Under the pieces are notes generated by a model. It saw only the letters and a program-made list of their open reading frames with translations. It did no database searches and was not told the origin of the DNA. Below, one piece after another: positions 47,482 to 63,143 of a DNA stretch of 64,000 nt (position 1 is its first letter; the number at the start of each line of letters is the position of its first letter). The position numbers were made by a program, and so were the translations under genes. Source of the stretch: Aspidiotus rigidus (taxonomy: Eukaryota > Arthropoda > Insecta > Hemiptera > Diaspididae); NCBI GenBank assembly GCA_035079385.1, contig JAVHKY010000077.1:744001-808000 (forward strand), given 5' to 3'.

Positions 47482-49996
47482 GAGAAAGAAGAAGAATACC
47501 TGTTTAAAACAAAGACTGATGAAAAGTTTAAAAGAAAACAAAAAAGGATATAAAGAAGGTAGGCATTTGAAGGTGCAACGAATTACAAAAATCTTTCTGA
47601 TTCTTTTTTGGAAGACTGACCCAGAAGAGGAAATTTCAAACCGGTATACCTATCAAATTAAAAATCAAACAGAATGAATACGAATATCGTCGACGTTGTT
47701 CTAGACGCTATACTTTCCAACCTATGTAAATCTCAGATTGACAAATGAAAACAAATGGAAATGGTTTCACTCATCACATCTTTCTTCTATTTTTTTTTTT
47801 TGTTTTTCAATGTTAGTGAAATATATCGCTCAAGTTAGGTCACTTTTTTCTTTTTTTCCCCAAGTTACCACAATCTAAACAGACTCATTTTCAACGAACG
47901 TTTTATAAAATTTGAATAATAACAGCAGGCAAAGAGACGATACGCGTTCTACAAAAATATACCTGTCGAATGATCGAGTTGCTCAATATTTCATCGAGCC
48001 GCCAACACACTTTTTCGTCTTTATACTGCGTATGAAATACGACAACGTGGAATTCTTCCAACATCTCGATCAGAAAGTCTCTAAAGTGTTCTAATAGAAT
48101 ATAAAACGTATGATATAGTTGTGTTTTTTTTTTCTGTTTTTAACGTGCTCAAATACTACGATTTTGAAATTTAAGAAATTGTAAAAAGTAAACTCCCAAA
48201 TAAATCGAATACGAGAGTATGTTAACTATGTGACGTTTTACCAATACTTTTACGGCATTCTTCGTCGAAAGTTCCGTCCTTGAAAAGGCATTGAAATTCA
48301 TTCGTATCTCTTTTTACAAATCGAATCGAAATTTGGGAGTTTCCTTTATACGTACACACGTTGACCTAATAATGTTATCCTCGGTTTTCAATAAATCTAT
48401 GAAAATATTGCTAGAATATTCATTTCTAAAATGGAAAAATATACAAAGGATGGGCCTTTCGACGATTATCTTTCCGATCATGATTAGTAATATTATTTTT
48501 TCCCCTTGTTTGCTTTTCTAGTCAGGTACCGTCAAAAAACGATTATCCTCATCGTGACTGACATGCGTTTGTATGTTGACCGCATACAGAATGATTTTAC
48601 TTGTCATCGAGAACGGCACGAAAATAGAAATAATTCTACGTTAGAAGTAGAGACTTTATTGAAACATGTATTAGATGTAATTGACTATACTCCGACCGGA
48701 GTTTTAGTTAATTAGTGTACTTCGCGAGTAGAAGAAAGGAAAGTTGGTAGTTATGTTATACTTTTTTTTGTATTGAATGACTGGGAATTTTAATTAGGCA
48801 AATGTCGAATTTCTTCCGAATATTTTTACTGTTAACTTGTTTTAGTTTTCGAATTTTGATAACGAATAAACGGCGGTAGATAATCTATTTTTAAAGAAAA
48901 TACGAACCTTCGTGAAGGTAGAAAAATGTGTATTCAACAATTTTGGAAATTTTTACAAAAATGAATATATACAATTTGAAGAAGACTGGCGATTATTTTC
49001 ATATTCTATTCCAACGGGTTAATCGTCGTATCTTGACCTAGCAACAGATAAAATTCGGGTAATTGGAAAAAACATGAAATTATACATTCAACTTCGAAAA
49101 TAGATTACAGACATAGAATTGCAGTGACGTGATATGTGAGCTAATATCCCTTATTGAGTTTACACAAACAGGCCAAAATTCTGGTACAATATGATTTTAG
49201 AGGCTTCCTTCCCCTCTTGGAACATTGAGTCCATATCTTGCTCACTTGGTCAAAATATACCCACATTAATGATTTTCGTACTATAAAAAATGAGAGAAAA
49301 AAAAGATCGATGCTCCCGAGTTCCAACGAAGAATTTAGAAAACAAAATATTATACAAGATTATCAAGCTTTTCATAATTGTTATTGTTTTGAGATACAAA
49401 GGCACGATCTAATCCACAAGTTAAAGACCAATGACAATCATCTTACAGCGGATAAGAAGAAAAGGAATCAATACCAGTTTTCCAAAAATAATAATAAAAT
49501 ACTTTTACTCTATCTTTTTAAGACGCCAATTAAAGAAAATTCAACTCATTAAGAAAGATGTTTCAATTTAAAAACTTTTTCATAATATGAAAAGCGGTAT
49601 TTTAGTTGATTCTATCACTTTCACAAGAATAATTGATCAAGAAACCCAACACATGTTCGCGCACTCCTGAATATTTAGGACTCAATTTCCTTTCTTTTTC
49701 TCGAATACTATTTATAAGCTACCATTGGTAACGCAATTCAGAAATTACGAGAAACAGAAAATGTGTAAACCGTTAGGGTTTATCGACATGACTGGAGTTT
49801 AATCTCGAAGAAACGAAAATTCGAAATAAATTGTAAGTGTACGCATTAGAAGACTTTGCCTACCTTTTATGATCAACATATTTCTTGTATTCTTGTCTCT
49901 CTTCGCTGCTTTTTCGTCTGTAACAATTAACTAATTTTTACCATTTTCCGATCGAGTAATTGCGTATCTACATCTTCGAAATTCATAAAAATAATT
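47482..49996. other. Region between convergent GABA-B-R1 and PRPF38B
   Basis: The 3' untranslated parts of both genes should lie here. Possible plus-strand poly(A) signals AATAAA occur at 48199, 48390 and 48865. Two frames look more coding-like than the rest but have no recognised domain. One is 47912-48094 (containing NDRVAQYFIEPPTHFFVFI). The other is about 48522-48715, after a TTTTCTAG acceptor-like site (ending DVIDYTPTGVLVN). They could be alternative last exons of the receptor gene or chance. Confidence 0.45.
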
Positions 49997-52900
49997 CTAC
50001 CTTCTATGACGATGATGATCATCAATTCCAGCCTTCAAATCATCTCTATCATCTTCTCTATGACGATACCTGAAATCAAAATTCAAACGATAAATTAAAA
50101 TTCCATTTCGGAAAATGAAAATTATAAAGAAATAAAATCAAATCATTGAAAACAGAACAGAGACGCTCTCATCACAGGGCTGTATACCACATTCGATTCA
50201 TCATTTTTTTTTTTTCATTTTTTTTTTTTTTTCCTCCCCATCCCTCAATGATCGAACAACTACATAGAACTTTCAATATGGTTCCTCAAACTAAATTCTA
50301 TAAATGTTGAAAAATGTTATCATAAGTGGTATACGATACCCATTAACGAATATTCCGCAGCCCTGACAGAGCAACACAGTATAGGTAGACAAAGCCCCTA
50401 CAAATTATTTTAAATTATTGACCTGGTCGCGCTTTTACCTGAAAATCACATACATAAATCTACAATAGTATTTATTCCAATAGTGTTTTCTTGAATAAAG
50501 TTCAATTAGAAAAGTACTGTCGAGTTATGATCAGAACGTAACAATCTATTCACATTTTTAATTACATAGAGAATTACAATTAAAGAACTTCGGAGCGAAT
50601 TCATTCGCTTGAACCATTCAACTACGTTGAGGAACTCTCCAAGCAATTTAGTAATGAGAGCGACCATATGGAATGTGTTGCGAATTTAATTGCTGCGAGG
50701 ACGAGTTATATTTTCTTTTCCATTGTAATTCTTTCCAAAACATTAACGAATTCAAGCATTCAACATTTTAGGAAACCCAGTGCATGATGACCAAAATACA
50801 GATTTGTGTTACGTACCTTTTAGATTCTGGTGTCTCCGATTTTCTCTCGCGCATGTATTCGTGAGAATATTTTTCTTTTCTGCTGTACTCTTCTCTACAA
50901 CGATCAACATCCCTTTTTTCATAAAAATCTTTGCGATATTCGTCTTCTGTCACCCTTCTACCTCGTTCTCGTTCGCTGGAGCGTCGGTATCGCTCATTTC
51001 TATAGTTACGCTCTTCGTGACGCGTCCTATCAGCGTATTTACCATGACTCGAACCCTGATCTCCATTTCGAGTGTGCGGACTACGATGTCTATCACTAGA
51101 TCTTCTCCGACGAACAGAAGGTGCGCGTCTAAGATTTAGATAAAAGCGTGAAATCAACGTTTACCGAGGATAAAATATAAAAATCAATGTATTCTTACTC
51201 TCTGGAGTTTGAATATCTATTACGTTCATGGTCCCGACTATCTCGCTGATTTGACCTTTCTCCTTTAGGAGAATACCTGGACCGTGAATTACTTCGACTA
51301 GAAAAATCGGGACGCCGGCTACCACCAGCCGCCGCAGGGGCTGTAGGCGGGTATTTTTCGGTCATTTTTTTCTCCAATTTTTGCTGTGAAACACGAAATG
51401 ATATATACCATCGAACACAAAGAAAGGAAAACAATCACTTTGGCAACGTAGTATTTCGGGGTCTACTAACCTGGATAGGAACTGGGATACGAGGGAACAA
51501 TGTCGAAAACCATTCCAACTTGCACAAAAAATTTTTCAAAATATTTCCAATAGTCATAATTTGTCCACGACCAGCTTTTACGTCAAGTTCCTGAAAACGG
51601 ACCAAACAATTTGTTGATAATAATGTTCTCTCACAGGAAAAGAAAAAAATCAAACAAAATTCGGTCATTCATATGAATTTCCTTAAGAAAATCTTTTGTA
51701 ATTAACGCATAATTAGGTTGGTACGACAAAGCATCAAGAATCGACTCAAAATTTCAAGTTTGCAGAAACTAGCTCGTGAATGTAGGACAATACTGAGATA
51801 AATTTTCTAAATTTTTCTCACAACAGGACAAACTATCCATTATTCTCGAGATTTTAAAGATAAATTGTTCAAGTAAACAAACATCAGACAGCACTAATAC
51901 TATAGAACGTAAAAGTTTTTCTCGAATTAAGAACTATGTATGTAAATTTATGATCGTTCATAACAAAATTTATACTTCTACGATCGTATTCAATACTTAC
52001 TTCAGTATCATCTAAATACGGTTCGTACCAATCCCATAGGTCTGCTGGTGGTTGTGTATATCTATCAGTAAAAGCAATAATTACAAACAGTGTAGATGAA
52101 GGCAATAAATACATATTGAGGAACTTCATAATTCCAACGATTCAAGGGTGATCTCAAAATTCTCGACAAAATCATCCGTTTGAAATAAGGAACAAATTTG
52201 CAATTTCATACAGAAAGAAAATAAAGTAAACGAATGAACTTTAAATTAAATGTAAATAAAGAGGGCTTTTGAGATTGTAGAAGATAAGATTTTTTAAGTG
52301 GGTTAGATCTCTTTATCATTTTCAGTATATTTCACCTTATTGTAAAACAATGAAGATTTTCTTAGATTGTATCCTATGAATGAGAGATCAGATAAACGAC
52401 CACAATGGTTCGGATTATTTGTATATACACTTTTCACGAAGATTTAGCTCGTAATCTCTTTTCGATAGAGCTGAAAAATTGTACTTCGCGGCGAATAATT
52501 GACTAACGTATTTACATTAAATCGAAACACATCAAATTTTCACATCTGAATATCCTAATTCATACAGGGTACATAAACGTCGAACTTTCCATCGTATCAG
52601 TCGAGGTGTATGAAGTCAACATACCGTATATACATGAATCCAAGAACACGAATATAAGGAGAATCTGGATGCGTTATCAAACCAATCAACTGTTTGCGAG
52701 TCAACTTCAAGGTGAATAGTTTATACAAGAGACAAAACGCTGTGGATACGATTCCACCGGCACCAACTCCTCGGACCTGTAATACCACCATCATCACATT
52801 TTCTTTATCGTAATCATTGCGCGAATTGGCCATTCATACTTACTCCACCACACATGCCTGTTTGGCCCGCTGTTTTTCGACTCCCTTTCTCCCAAGGTTC

Positions 52901-53275
52901 TAAATGACTAACTTTATAATATATTTCATCGATGACCTCATGGTAAGTCTTCAATTCGTACAGATTCACTAGGTGATTAAAAATCCATCATTATTCTCGT
53001 ATACTCGATCACTTAGCTTCCCACGAAACTTCCTTACCTTTGAAATAATGAGATGATTGTATATTGGTCAAGATCAACGGGTTCAAGTTCATTGTTTTCT
53101 CATTGCCCCATAGAGGTAGAACGTTGTTCTTATTGTTGTGAACGCTGGTGCCCGCCTCTTCTTTTTCATCCCATTTACCTACGAAGATGATGGATATTAT
53201 TTTAGAAACCTATTCAACACTAATTCCGTACAAGACACGTCTTCTATTCTCACCTTCATCTGGATAATCGTCCAT
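49997..53275 (-). CDS. PRPF38B: Pre-mRNA-splicing factor 38B (PRP38 family), nine exons
   Basis: Nuclear spliceosome-associated protein. The PRP38 family is linked to activation of the precatalytic spliceosome. Exons in reading order: 53275-53254, 53178-53038, 52968-52844, 52776-52625, 52061-52001, 51590-51471, 51383-51199, 51128-50817 and 50069-49997. They total 1191 nt, 396 aa plus stop, and every phase fits. The tiny first exon encodes MDDYPDE and was found because its donor has the phase the next exon requires. The PRP38 domain spans about residues 25-207: NVLPLWGNEKTMNLNPLILT, YELKTYHEVIDEIYYKV, GQTGMCGGVRGVGAGG, FTLKLTRKQLIGLI, QPPADLWDWYEPYLDD and LEWFSTLFPRIPVPIQ. An Arg/Ser/Glu-rich tail follows (208-396), with SRSNSRSRYSPKGER and RRSSDRHRS, as is usual for splicing factors. 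The order of motifs matches the B rather than the A paralogue, because of the RS tail and GNEKTMNLN start. Confidence 0.95.
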
Positions 53276-53643
53276 GTTTCTGAATTACGTCGCGCAAATG
53301 ACAGGAAACCGAAGGAATTATCTCTTGACCGTTCACCAATTTCGATGTACAAACAATTGGATACTAAGGAATCAGCATCACTTTATACCGAGAGATTATT
53401 GAACAATTTCCAGAAATTGTCGAGTATATATTGAAATTCATTTACCAACAACTTCGTTATTCATCACAGCAATTTAGCAAATCAATAAGTCATTCTTCTT
53501 TCGTAAAACGTGAAGACTTCAAGACGAAGATTTCATTGATCAACTTGTTAACAGCTATCATGGTTAAAACTCAGCAGCTGCAGCTCTCAGTATCAGCGCG
53601 GTTACGAATCCGAAATCCAAAATGGAGATCTACAGTGGCGCTA

Positions 53644-54366
53644 CTTACGCCCTTAGACTATATAATGAATGGACTGAGCGAAGCGCCGCATAACGCGACA
53701 CGACACGACATCAGTCTCATGTAGTAGGTAAGACGATTCGCGTTTGAATAAAAGCGGCAAGGATCACGTCCTATGAAAATACACGCAAGACGTGCTGCGT
53801 GCCACTTACGCTTATCAGATCTGTGGACGCGTTTTTCGCTCATTTTATACACGTTAGCGCTGTCCATACCACGGTATAAGATGAAGAGGTAGTGACACGA
53901 ACGTATTCTGACTGTGGTAAACGCTGTCCGTGATTTTGAAGTAGTTCTGAACATCCCGAGCGCAGCGCTCGTGATGAAAGTGATGGGTAATGTACAGAGT
54001 CTTATGGGAACGCCGCTACTTTCAAAAATTTATTGCAGGATCAGGAATCAGCCGATGCATTTCATATTTGGCATAAAAATACCATTTAATCTACTCTATA
54101 AAATTTTGAAAGAATCACCCTTCTAAGTAAATTCTTGGATTTTTTATAATCCTTGGAAATTTCATCAATACTAGGGTACCAACGGTAACGTCTCGGCGCA
54201 GGTGGGGTGTAGAAGGAACAGGGAAACAGCACGATTGTTCGCTGCAAACCTAGCGGAAGTTTGTACGTACAACTTCAAAACTGCGGACACGATTTTAGCG
54301 TTGTGTCATTACCTCTTCATCTTATACCGTGGTCCATACATTATAGTCAAAGCTTACGCCTTACGC
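53644..54366. repeat. Interrupted foldback (~110-bp arms)
   Basis: The arm at 53857-53945 (CCATACCACGGTATAAGATG, AAACGCTGTCCGTGATTTTG) pairs with 54271-54340. The outer piece 53644-53673 (CTTACGCCCTTAGACTATAT) pairs with 54341-54366. The left arm is interrupted by about 183 bp (53674-53856) that has no counterpart on the right. Similarity is about 80% by eye. It is a non-coding MITE relic just upstream of PRPF38B. Confidence 0.75.
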
Positions 54367-56593
54367 CTACAGACTCCTAAAAAAAACACCCGCTAATTGG
54401 TCGGTCCACTGCAACGCGCGCGTTTTTCTTCATTATTTCGAAAAATATTACTTCAAATAAAAAATTGATAGGAACAAAACTTTCTTCTTTTTTAATTTCC
54501 TATCAGATAAAGTCGACTTCAAATTTTTGCGTCGAAAAATCCGACCCTGGACTCATTGGATGGGAAATCACAAAAGGAATAATTTTTGTTCTTTCCAATT
54601 TTTTATTTGGAGTAATATTTCCCGAGATAATGAAGAAAAATGCGTGCGTTGCATAAGACATAACATTAAACTTCCCTCCAGTGAGTTTTCAAGGACACTT
54701 GTTTTGACGGCGATCTCGATCTCTGTTATTTTGTCGATTATGTTTTGAATAAATAAACTCACTCTTGTTTTTTTCACATTGGCACTCAATTCTTATTCCA
54801 TTGTAAATTGTCGAACTATTTTGTTTCCTATCAGTCAAGCTAAACTGTACATGAAAAAATCGAGAAAGTAGTACCGTATAGAAAAGTCGTGATATTTTTC
54901 CATGGAAATTGGTGAATCATAAGTACGTTCTCTGTAAAATGCTCGAAATTATAAGCGGCCATCAATCGACTCTCGATTCGTATTTCCAAGCAATTTCGTC
55001 CAATTCCGTCAAAGTAAAAAACTTTCATTTACATATACATACTTTACGATGAAAAGATGCAGCCAGAAACATCTGAATTTCATCCCTCGCCACGGCTTCA
55101 AAAGGGGATGTTTTTTATTTTTAACCCCCCTATTCTCGATTCCGCACTAATAGGAAATAACACTCAAAGTTTCAGGAAAATCGGTACCATACGAACGGAG
55201 CCTACTCGTCTAAAGAAACCGCTCTTCTCCTTTACAATATAGATTACTCAGACTGGGAAATCTTCTATAAGTGATGCAAATAAAGAAAAGTCAAACATGA
55301 GAATTCCTATTTTGCAATTTTATATTTTTGGAATGTAACGTATTGATCATCAACTTACAAAAAACTATAGGTCTTTGCAATACATGGAAAAAAATTTTCT
55401 TCGTCATTTTCAGAATAAAACTCTTACTAAATTCCACGCGGGCTAGCAAAGGTTCAAGGTACCAAGTTTTTACTGGATGAAAAGTTTCAATTTTGAAGAC
55501 TGAACTAAGTTAGCTCTAAAAACACAAGACTGCTAACTTCACAAGTTCGTTGGTTCTACCGCACGAACAAAATTGCTACGGTCGATTTCAGCATTTTAAC
55601 ACGAGCTCTCATGGAGAGTTGACACTCGAACTCATTTTTCCCTGTAAATATCCAATTTTTCATAAGAATGAAGAAATGTGAATTTATTCCGCATGAAATT
55701 TCCTTTCAGGTGCGTCTAACTTTGAGTGAATCCGTGAAATTTTTCCCCAGCAAGAATACATTCAATGCGCGACTCTGCAATATCTGGTGAGATAAATTGA
55801 GGAATTTTCTGTCAAAAGAGCGTCCGCTCAATGTATTTCTTATGGGACGGACGCCCTGCTTTTGAGAGAAAGTTCTTCAATTATCGCAACATTTTCAGGG
55901 TACCGAAATTTAACATAGCGTTTAATAATCTTGTGTTTTTAGGGGTGTGTAGAATATACACCATACTATAGTCAAGCAAGTACAGGTATGAACACAGCAC
56001 CAAAATGTTATCCGCAAGTTTGTCGCAGCGCATCAAAATTCGTTCGCCCCCCTTCTTGGTCTGCTATAAGTATAGACAGTTTATGATAATATAATACCAT
56101 TTCCTATACTAGAAAACTGTGCCCGGACGCGAGCTGAGGTTTGTTGTCAAAAATTTTCCAAGTCCCAAGATCACGGTCTTACGGATGTCCGAACGCATAT
56201 TTTGAGATCATGGTTGGGGTGGAGAAAAGACATGAAATATGTCAATAAGAGTAAGTATTCCATTTTTTCCGGTAATCAACTATAGTAATCGAAGAAGTCA
56301 TCAAGATACCGCGAAAATCTAACCCGTGTATATTTGTAACTTGTATATTTTGTTAATAAAAAGTTCGGTCAGCCCAATGTAATACATTTCGTGTTTTGCT
56401 GAATCAAATTTTAGACTATGTTCATTCAAAAGTTTCATTGTCGAGCCTCCATCCCTCGACCAATTCCGTCTTCACACCGATAGAGACGCATAAATTCATT
56501 TTAAGACTAATACAACCCCTACCCCATTGAAAAGCGTGAAGAAATCTTGACATTGAAGTGAGATTTCTTAAACTCAGCGAAGTAGTCTACGTT
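54367..56593. other. Intergenic between divergent PRPF38B and the membrane-protein gene
   Basis: No gene recognised. A foldback lies at 55791-55885. The frame at 55057-55242 (ALIGNNTQSFRKIGTIRTEP) has no recognised domain. Confidence 0.45.
55791..55885. repeat. Foldback, ~37-bp arms
   Basis: GATAAATTGAGGAATTTTCT...AGCGTCCG at 55791-55826 pairs with CGGACGCCCTGCTTTTGAGA...TTATC at 55848-55885, with several mismatches. The loop CTCAATGTATTTCTTATGGG recurs inverted at about 9590-9612, so it belongs to a dispersed family. Confidence 0.7.
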
Positions 56594-59850
<3,257 letters not shown>

Positions 59851-60751
59851 AAATTGATTGGGCAAAAATTGGAGTTCTGTATTAAAGTAGGTATGTTGAT
59901 AATATTATATTATCTTGGAAAGTGAACTAAACTAAATTAAAAATCATTGTAAAATTCTATCTATCTATCTTCATGTATCTTGATAACAGAAAAGTAGGTA
60001 CCGTAAGTTTCAGAACATTACTTGTAGGTATTTACATATCTAAAAACTGTAAGCATTTGTTCATAACATTTTTAAAACTAAGGAGCTTACCGGTGCATAT
60101 ATATTATTAATAATTTTGCTAAGCAATGAATCAATTTTGTTTTATTTTATTCAAAATATAAAAATTGTACTCAGACTCAAATAGTTGTACTCTTTTCCTG
60201 CGTCCCAAATAGACAAGTAGATTTTTTTACTAGGTACAAGATTTCTCCTCAACCTACTTGTGTACTTTTCAGAATGTGGAAGAAGATCGGTAATTCCTGA
60301 TCTTACTGATTCATGTGTACTCGCAGGTAAAACAAAAACCAATAAAATATGAATAAATCCGTGACTTTTGCATGGGGTCCTCAGTGCTCTCAACTCAACA
60401 ACTATATTCTATCGCAGTTGTACAAGTAAATCAGTTCAAGAAGGAACCAATAATACGGAATACGGGAATAGGGCTTTTACAATTCTTATCAGTTTGCGCA
60501 GGACGATGCATGATGTTTTCTCACTCACTCCCCCGCAGACATCTCTCTGTCATTCTTTCTCATACAGAACATCATAGTCCATCTTGCAAACTAAGATGTA
60601 ACTGGGAAAAAGGTATCTGTCTTGATAAAAATCGTGTATCATATCAATCTTTTCCCAATTCATCTTCGACTCTTGTAAAAGCCTCATAAATCTTGCGACA
60701 CTTTTCCTTTTTCTCTCTGCTGATCTGATGAACTCATTAACAAATTTCCAC
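59851..60751. other. Intergenic, nothing recognised
   Basis: AT-rich sequence with chance open frames on both strands around 60150-60690 and no recognised domain. Confidence 0.5.
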
Positions 60752-61042
60752 CAAGGGTGGTAAGCTTAAGTTTTATTTAAGTTTTAAGCCGTGCGAAACG
60801 ATTTACATATTTTTTCCAACAAAAACTTGTTTTGTCCTTTCAACTTTAAGCTTTAAGCTTAAGTTTTAAGCTAACTAAAACTCCTAAATCTTGAATAAGC
60901 CTTAAGCTTAAGCAAAAAGAAATTCTATTTCAACTTCAAATTTAAGCCTTAATGCTTATTAAGCGAAAAGAAATCATATTTTAAGTTTAAGCCTTAAGTA
61001 AGAGCCCCTAAAATTGAATTGCTTACCACCATACCACCCTTG
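60752..61042. mobile_element. hAT MITE with exact 8-bp target duplication
   Basis: ATTTCCAC flanks both sides (60744-60751 and 61043-61050). The termini are CAAGGGTGGTAAGC and (reverse-complemented) CAAGGGTGGTATGG, with another GGTGGTAAGC copy just inside the right end. The 291-bp body is made largely of TTTAAGCTTAAG words and is non-coding. The 23044-23569 and 26781-27081 elements look like relatives. Confidence 0.92.
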
Positions 61043-61138
61043 ATTTCCACCTAGATTTCGTCGATCGGGTTGTCAGCGCCTCAGCGGTAGAGTGCGGTCC
61101 TGTCTATTTGGACCAAATACGTTTGAGGACTAATTTAG

Positions 61139-61329
61139 CAGCGTTGCCAACTCCTCACTTATAAAATACCGGACATTTTCAGGCAAGCAAAAAAAAAAAG
61201 CACTAAAACGAAATTTTTTGTAGGTACCTATTTATTCAAATTGTCCGGTTAGAGTCTCGCCGTTTGACCGGATGCAAAGATAAATTACCGGAAATTGTCC
61301 GGTCAAATACCGGACGGTTGGCAACGCTG
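61139..61329. mobile_element. hAT-like element with GTTGCCAAC termini
   Basis: CAGCGTTGCCAAC at 61139 pairs exactly with GTTGGCAACGCTG ending at 61329. ACCGGACATTTTC and GTCCGGTCAAATACCGGAC segments lie inside. The 8-bp flanks TAATTTAG and AGCGTTAG do not match well, so the insertion is old or the boundaries have shifted. Just left, TCAGCGGTAGAGTGCGGTCC (61080-61100) resembles a tRNA A-box region, but no B box is present. Confidence 0.6.
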
Positions 61330-62032
61330 AGCGTTAGTGTCTATGTATAAAATACATTGTAAAGTACTGATAAGCGACCGGTGATGCAAAAATCCAACGG
61401 TGATTGTAACTCAAAAATACGTGGCAAACATCAATTTTCCTTCAATTTCTCCAGAAATAGTCAGTTTTGGAGAAAAGTGTAGAGAACGAAGAATTGAAAG
61501 AGCGTGAAATTTTCTTTCAGATGAGTCTAATTTCAAGACCGGGCTTTTCCCTCTTCCGAAAATGACCCAGGTAGTTGGGGTCCCTAGTCTGTACTGTACT
61601 GTGAACATACCGGTACTGTGTATGGTGGTTTGAAAACAAGAAATAGATAAAGGACTGTAGAGTGTAGACACATTATTTTTCAAAGACAAAGACTAACTTG
61701 AGAAATGAGAACTTCCCATTTTCCCAATTCTGAATTTCAACGTATGATCAGCCCGTATGATCGAAATGGTCCCCGTGCGTATTCTTATGGGGAATCGATA
61801 GCCTCTTTTGAATTTTGATCTGATACAATATTATACTATCGAATTCTCTCGATTCCTGTTATCAGTGAATGTCCGTAAATGACGTCACAACAAAGGCGAT
61901 CGATCTGCATAGTCTATTGCCGAATTCATACCGAATTCACTTCACTTTATTCAATTGTCGTTCTAACGTTTGGAACAATAATTCTAAAAATGCTCGTTGA
62001 AGTTACTATTGAATAACATTACATACATTATT
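61330..62032. promoter_or_regulatory. Upstream region of TMX2
   Basis: Probable promoter and 5' untranslated sequence of the plus-strand gene starting at 62033. A TGACGTCA-type CRE-like word occurs at about 61879 (AATGACGTCACAAC). No transcription start can be fixed. Confidence 0.35.
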
Positions 62033-63143
62033 ATGTCTTTCAAAAAAGACCTGAAAACACTGTTGAAACCCTATTATTGGGTCAACATCATCATGAGTTT
62101 TTCCTATGTGATGGCCAAGAAGATACCAATTTTATGTGAATACACTTTTCCAAAATCGGAAACGAAATGCGAGTTCGACGTGGTCAGTTTTTAATTTAAG
62201 AGGCCTTATCATTTCCCGGAACCAATTAAACAGTCTTTTTAAATTCTATGTTTCTAGAGGGAATCCGAGATCTTATTGTTCATGCTAGTCGTTGTCATGA
62301 TACGGTCTCGTAAATCAGGAAATGTGACGATGATCAATTATCTATCGGCCAGTTTTTTGTATTGCAAAGTCGCTACGCTTGTGTTGTGGACGTTTTTCGA
62401 TACCAGAGCAGGAATCCTTTACGGCATCCTTTTCCTAGGTTTGTTATTGGTACTCAGTAATCTATAAATCATTAATGGAACCATCCGTTATAAATCCAAT
62501 ATCTTAGTTTTAGCCATTTGGGTGCCAGAACCTACTTACAGTGGGCCATCGAATGTGGTTTATTTTCGAACGTCACTCTCTTTAGAGGATGAGATTGCGA
62601 GTAACAAGAATATAGTATGGATAATTTGCTTTTACACAGCGTGGAATCCATCCTGCGCCAATTTCGCTCCAATATACGCTCAGTTGTCTGTCGAGTAAGA
62701 TTGAAAGTATAAAATATTACGAATGGATAACATTCCATGATATATTTGAATGCTCACGCGCGCACTATTTAGTTATGGTTTGGATACATTGAAGTTCGGT
62801 AAAATAGACGTTGGTCGATATCCAGATGCTGCCAAAAGATTTGATGTTTCAGACTCGTCTACCAGTGAACAGTTGCCAACTGTAATACTATTCAGGCAGG
62901 GCGAAGAAGTTATTCGTCGTCCTTCAGTCGATAATAGGGGTAGAATTGTGAGGTTTTTTTTCACTGCTGTAAGTTTGGGACCTATATGTACCAATTTTCA
63001 TTTATTTTCGGTCGTAACAGAATTATATATTTGTGCAGGATAATATGAAAGCAGCATTCGACCTCAATAACTTATACAAAACTTTAAGTAATAAGAAGAA
63101 CAATGATATTGTTGAAACGAAGATGATGAAGAAACTAAACTAA
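62033..63143 (+). CDS. TMX2: Thioredoxin-related transmembrane protein 2, five exons
   Basis: ER membrane protein of the PDI superfamily, linked in vertebrates to redox state and calcium handling at ER-mitochondria contacts. Exons 62033-62182, 62258-62438, 62508-62694, 62773-62968 and 63039-63143 give 819 nt, 272 aa plus stop, all phases consistent. The N-terminal half has hydrophobic segments: YYWVNIIMSFSYVMAKKIP, EILLFMLVVVMI and AGILYGILFLVLAIW. A thioredoxin-like domain follows (about 115-255): IVWIICFYTAWNPSCANFAP, LKFGKIDVGRYPDAAKRFDV, QLPTVILFRQGEEVIRRP. The active-site position reads WNPSC, with a single cysteine, as in the SNDC site of vertebrate TMX2. The C-terminus KKLN fits the KKxx ER-retrieval signal. 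A longer frame upstream lacks ATG, so the ATG at 62033 is taken. The exon 3 acceptor was chosen because it keeps the family's spacing. Confidence 0.95.

Noticed and set aside
50780..51139. Plus-strand frames opposite the PRPF38B exons
   Set aside because: They are shadows of the Arg/Ser-rich minus-strand exon, which has matching splice phases.
61997..62032. N-terminal extension of TMX2
   Set aside because: The frame is open but begins with TTG and has no ATG; the ATG at 62033 suits the family's N-terminus.
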